24,139 nt of DNA, taken from contig DATHBP010000178.1 of assembly GCA_035296085.1 (NCBI GenBank), forward strand, positions 1-24,139. Direction: 5' to 3'. The notes under the pieces were generated by a model, which worked only from the letters and a program-made list of their open reading frames with translations, had not been told where the DNA came from and did not search any database. Of this stretch, positions 21,976-24,139 are shown piece by piece. The DNA comes from DATHBP01 sp035296085. Lineage in GTDB: Bacteria; Actinomycetota; Actinomycetes; Propionibacteriales; Nocardioidaceae. Both the position numbers and the translations under genes were made by a program. Numbering within the stretch: position 1 is the first letter of the stretch; every line of letters begins with the position of its first letter.

Positions 21976-22052
21976 GGGACGAGGGCCTCTTTCTGGTCGC
22001 GGTTTCGCCCGCTCGACATCGCGGGCGACCTGCGCTCGGTGGAAGGAATGGG

Positions 22053-22238
22053 TTACCAGCTGCTCTTGGTTATGCCGGGCAGCTCACCGCGGTGGGCCAT
22101 CTCCCGGAAACAGATCCGGCACAGGCCGAACTTGCGGTAGACGGCTTTCGGCCGGCCGCAGCGCTGACAGCGAGTGTAGGCACGCACCTTGAACTTCGGT
22201 TTGCGGCTGGCTTTGACGACCAGCGCGGTCTTTGCCAC
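22053..22238 (-). CDS. rpsZ: 30S ribosomal protein S14, zinc-binding type Z
   Basis: S14 is a late-assembling protein of the small-subunit head. The 61-residue product is the short C+ form, with zinc ligands Cys24, Cys27, Cys40 and Cys43 in CQRCGRP and LCRICFREMA, ending GITKSSW. In many actinobacteria this operon copy is replaced under zinc starvation by a longer zinc-free paralogue elsewhere; no such paralogue is in the window. The GTG start lies two bases after the rplE stop. Confidence 0.97.
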   Translation of the reverse strand: MAKTALVVKASRKPKFKVRAYTRCQRCGRPKAVYRKFGLCRICFREMAHRGELPGITKSSW

Positions 22239-22240
22239 GG

Positions 22241-22816
22241 TCAGGACTCCTTGAAGGGAAAGCCGAGGGACCGAAGGAGCGAGCGCCCCTCCTCGTCGGT
22301 GGTAGCAGTCGTAACGACGGTGATGTCCATGCCCCGGGAACGGTCGATCTTGTCCTGGTCGATCTCATGGAACATCACCTGCTCGGTGAGCCCGAACGTG
22401 TAGTTGCCTCGACCGTCGAACTGGCGAGGTGAGAGTCCGCGGAAGTCGCGGATCCGTGGCAGTGCCAGCGCGAGCAACCGGTCGAGGAACTCCCACATCC
22501 GGTCACCACGCAACGTCACGTGCGCGCCGATGGGCATGCCCTCGCGCAGCTTGAACTGCGCGATCGACACCCTGGCCCGCGTCACGCTCGGGCGCTGACC
22601 CGTGATCACGGTAAGGTCACGGACCGCGCCCTCGATGAGCTTGGAGTCGCGCGCGGCCTCTCCGACGCCCATGTTGACGACGATCTTGGTGAGCGCCGGT
22701 ACCTGCATCACGTTGGCGTAGCCGAACTCCTCGAGCAACGCCGGCACCACCTGGTCGCGATAGCGCTGCTGCATCCGGGGCGCGGTGCGCTCCGGACGTG
22801 TCTCTGTGGCGGTCAT
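22241..22816 (-). CDS. rplE: 50S ribosomal protein L5
   Basis: L5 binds 5S rRNA and contacts the small subunit in the B1b bridge. The product is 191 residues; a short charged N-terminus (TATETRPERTAP) precedes the conserved part (LLEEFGYANVMQVPALTKIV, NMGVGEAARDSKLIEGA, ITGQRP, LREGMPIGAHVTLRGDRM, and the C-terminal GMDITVVTTA). Its ATG shares one base with the rplX stop (TGATG). Confidence 0.98.
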   Translation of the reverse strand: MTATETRPERTAPRMQQRYRDQVVPALLEEFGYANVMQVPALTKIVVNMGVGEAARDSKLIEGAVRDLTVITGQRPSVTRARVSIAQFKLREGMPIGAHVTLRGDRMWEFLDRLLALALPRIRDFRGLSPRQFDGRGNYTFGLTEQVMFHEIDQDKIDRSRGMDITVVTTATTDEEGRSLLRSLGFPFKES

Positions 22817-23190
22817 CAGATCTCCTCACCGGTTCGTTTGGCGATCCGGACGCTGCGGTGCGCTGTGTAGGTCGAGCCGTCTGGTCGACGCTTGGTCACC
22901 TCGTCGCGACGAAAGCCAAGCCGGGTGGGCACCCGCTTGCCGTCCACCTCAGCGACGAGCATGACGTTGGAGACGTGCACCGGCGCCTCCTGGGTGACGA
23001 TGCCGCCGGTCGTCCCGGCTCTCCCACCGGCGTTGATGACCTTGGTGTGCCGCTTCACCCGGTTGACACCCTCGACGATGACCCTGCCGCGCTCGGGGAG
23101 CACCGCGATCACCTTGCCTTCGGCACCCTTGTCCTTGCCGGCGAGCACGCGGACCGTGTCACCCTTCTTGATGTTCAGGTTGCCTGCCAT
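22816..23190 (-). CDS. rplX: 50S ribosomal protein L24
   Basis: L24 is an assembly-initiator protein of the large subunit near the tunnel exit. The product is 124 residues with a KOW motif in IKKGDTVRVLAGKDKGAEGK (near residues 7-26) and EGVNRVKRHTK following. ATG 23190 directly abuts the rplN stop (TAGATG, no gap), so it depends on reinitiation or coupling. Confidence 0.97.
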   Translation of the reverse strand: MAGNLNIKKGDTVRVLAGKDKGAEGKVIAVLPERGRVIVEGVNRVKRHTKVINAGGRAGTTGGIVTQEAPVHVSNVMLVAEVDGKRVPTRLGFRRDEVTKRRPDGSTYTAHRSVRIAKRTGEEI

Positions 23191-23559
23191 CTACAGCACC
23201 TCCGGGGCGAGCGAGATGATCCGCATGTAGCGCTTTTCGCGCAGCTCACGGCCGACGGGGCCGAAGATGCGCGTGCCCCGCGGCTCGCCGTCGGCACGCA
23301 GGATCACCGCCGCGTTCTCGTCGAAGCGGATGTAGGAACCGTCATGGCGGCGCCGCTCCTTCACCGTGCGTACGATCACCGCCCGGACAACCTCGCCCTT
23401 CTTGACGTTGCCACCAGGGATGGCGTCCTTGACCGTGCCGACGATCACGTCGCCGATACCGGCGTAGCGTCGGCCGGAGCCGCCGAGGACGCGGATGCAC
23501 AACAGCTCCTTGGCCCCGGTGTTGTCGGCGACTTTGAGCCGCGACTCCTGCTGGATCAT
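23191..23559 (-). CDS. rplN: 50S ribosomal protein L14
   Basis: L14 lies at the subunit interface (bridges B5 and B8) and is the target of the silencing factor RsfS. The product is 122 residues, the invariant family length. It opens MIQQESRLKVADNTGAKEL and has the GDVIVGTVKDAIPGGNVKKG segment, VIVRTVKE, and the closing RYMRIISLAPEVL. It follows rpsQ by 11 bases. Confidence 0.98.
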   Translation of the reverse strand: MIQQESRLKVADNTGAKELLCIRVLGGSGRRYAGIGDVIVGTVKDAIPGGNVKKGEVVRAVIVRTVKERRRHDGSYIRFDENAAVILRADGEPRGTRIFGPVGRELREKRYMRIISLAPEVL

Positions 23560-23570
23560 CGTGAGTTCTC

Positions 23571-23891
23571 CTACTCGGCCTTGTCGAGCACTTCGACCAC
23601 GCGCCAGCGCTTGGTCGCCGACAACGGCCGGGTCTCCATGATCAGGACGCGGTCACCGACGCCGCACTGGTTGGTCTCGTCGTGCGCCTTGAGCCTGTTC
23701 GTACGCCGCATGACCTTGCCGTAGAGGGCGTGCTTGACACGGTCCTCGACGACGACGACCACGGTCTTGTCCATCTTGTCGCTGAGGACGAGACCCTCCC
23801 GCATCTTGCGTGGGCCCCGCTGCACGGTCGCACTACCGCCTTCCGTCGCTGTCTGCATTGGCTCTCCAGCCGCCTTCGTGGGCTCGGTCAT
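23571..23891 (-). CDS. rpsQ: 30S ribosomal protein S17
   Basis: S17 is a primary 16S rRNA-binding protein with an OB fold. The product is 106 residues, longer than the usual 80-90 because of a polar N-terminal extension of about 25 residues; the core runs from RKMREGLVLSDKMDKTVVV through THDETNQ-like KAHDETNQCGVGDRVLIMET to the end LSATKRWRVVEVL. ATG 23891 overlaps the rpmC stop by 4 bases (ATGA). An internal ATG (residue 12) would shorten the extension; the overlap with rpmC favours the longer form. Confidence 0.97.
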   Translation of the reverse strand: MTEPTKAAGEPMQTATEGGSATVQRGPRKMREGLVLSDKMDKTVVVVVEDRVKHALYGKVMRRTNRLKAHDETNQCGVGDRVLIMETRPLSATKRWRVVEVLDKAE

Positions 23892-24139
23892 GACGCACCC
23901 TGCTCTTGTGACGGGGGCTGCTCGGTTGCGGCGGCCTCGTCGTCGTCGGTCTCGTCGCCGTAGTTCTCGGTGATGCCGAGCTCACGTTCGCGAAGGATCG
24001 TGTAGATGCGGGCGATCTCCCGGCGGACCAGGCGCAACCTGCCGTGGCTTTCCAGCTGACCGGTGGCGGACTGGAAGCGCAGGTTGAACAGCTCCTCCTT
24101 GGCCTGGCTCAGCTTCTCGGCCAGCTCCTTGTCCACGCT
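23888..24139 (-). CDS. rpmC: 50S ribosomal protein L29, N-terminus beyond window edge
   Basis: L29 lies at the tunnel exit next to L23, a docking site for SRP and trigger factor. The frame is open to the window edge. The visible part (DKELAEKLSQAKEELFNLRF, then GQLESHGRLRLVRREIARI and RERELGI) is the two-helix core; by comparison with relatives about 10-15 N-terminal residues are missing, so the GTG at 24136 is probably an internal Val rather than the start. After the core comes an acidic tail (ETDDDEAAATEQPPSQEQ) longer than in most L29 proteins. Its stop overlaps rpsQ. Confidence 0.95.
   Translation of the reverse strand, partial: SVDKELAEKLSQAKEELFNLRFQSATGQLESHGRLRLVRREIARIYTILRERELGITENYGDETDDDEAAATEQPPSQEQGAS

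Overview
The window is the conserved ribosomal-protein region of a high-GC actinobacterium (Actinomycetia). The signs are very strong G/C bias at third codon positions, many GTG starts, an S4 without N-terminal zinc cysteines, and the order spc operon, adk, map, infA, rpmJ, alpha operon, rplQ, truA, then rplM, rpsI, glmM, coaA, glmS, acpS, which is familiar from Mycobacterium, Frankia and Streptomyces. I cannot name a genus. Nearly everything is on the minus strand, so transcription runs from high to low coordinates; only coaA and gltA are on the plus strand.

Right to left: 24139-18037 is the spc operon (rpmC partial, rpsQ, rplN, rplX, rplE, zinc-type rpsN, rpsH, rplF, rplR, rpsE, rpmD, rplO, secY). 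18037-16548 holds adk and map, overlapping each other and secY. A recognisable promoter at 16507-16537 then starts infA, rpmJ, rpsM, rpsK, rpsD, rpoA and rplQ, continuing without space into truA and a small methyltransferase (to 11250). These genes supply ribosomal subunits, the RNA polymerase alpha subunit, the Sec translocon, Met removal from nascent chains, adenylate balance and tRNA modification.

11139-8004 is the least ordinary part: an Asp-box (BNR-like) beta-propeller, a CysO/MoaD-like ubiquitin-fold protein ending in Gly-Gly whose start overlaps the propeller stop, and an ABC-F ATPase. Convergent to it is gltA (citrate synthase, plus strand). Divergent from gltA is the rplM-rpsI transcript with a good promoter and a leader of about 100 nt, followed by glmM and a tandem GNAT acetyltransferase. 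coaA (plus strand) runs tail to tail against the GNAT gene and head to head with glmS; the 5' end of acpS lies at the left edge. glmM and glmS belong to UDP-GlcNAc supply; coaA and acpS belong to CoA and 4'-phosphopantetheine supply.

There is no tRNA, rRNA, CRISPR array, insertion sequence or prophage. No gap between genes exceeds 300 bases; the largest (6401-6647 and 16364-16547) hold promoters and leaders. I found no clearly new multi-gene system. The best candidate for undescribed biology is the propeller and sulfur-carrier-like pair; further points are a duplicated rpmJ start, leaderless promoter signatures, and repeat-rich acidic extensions on ribosomal proteins.
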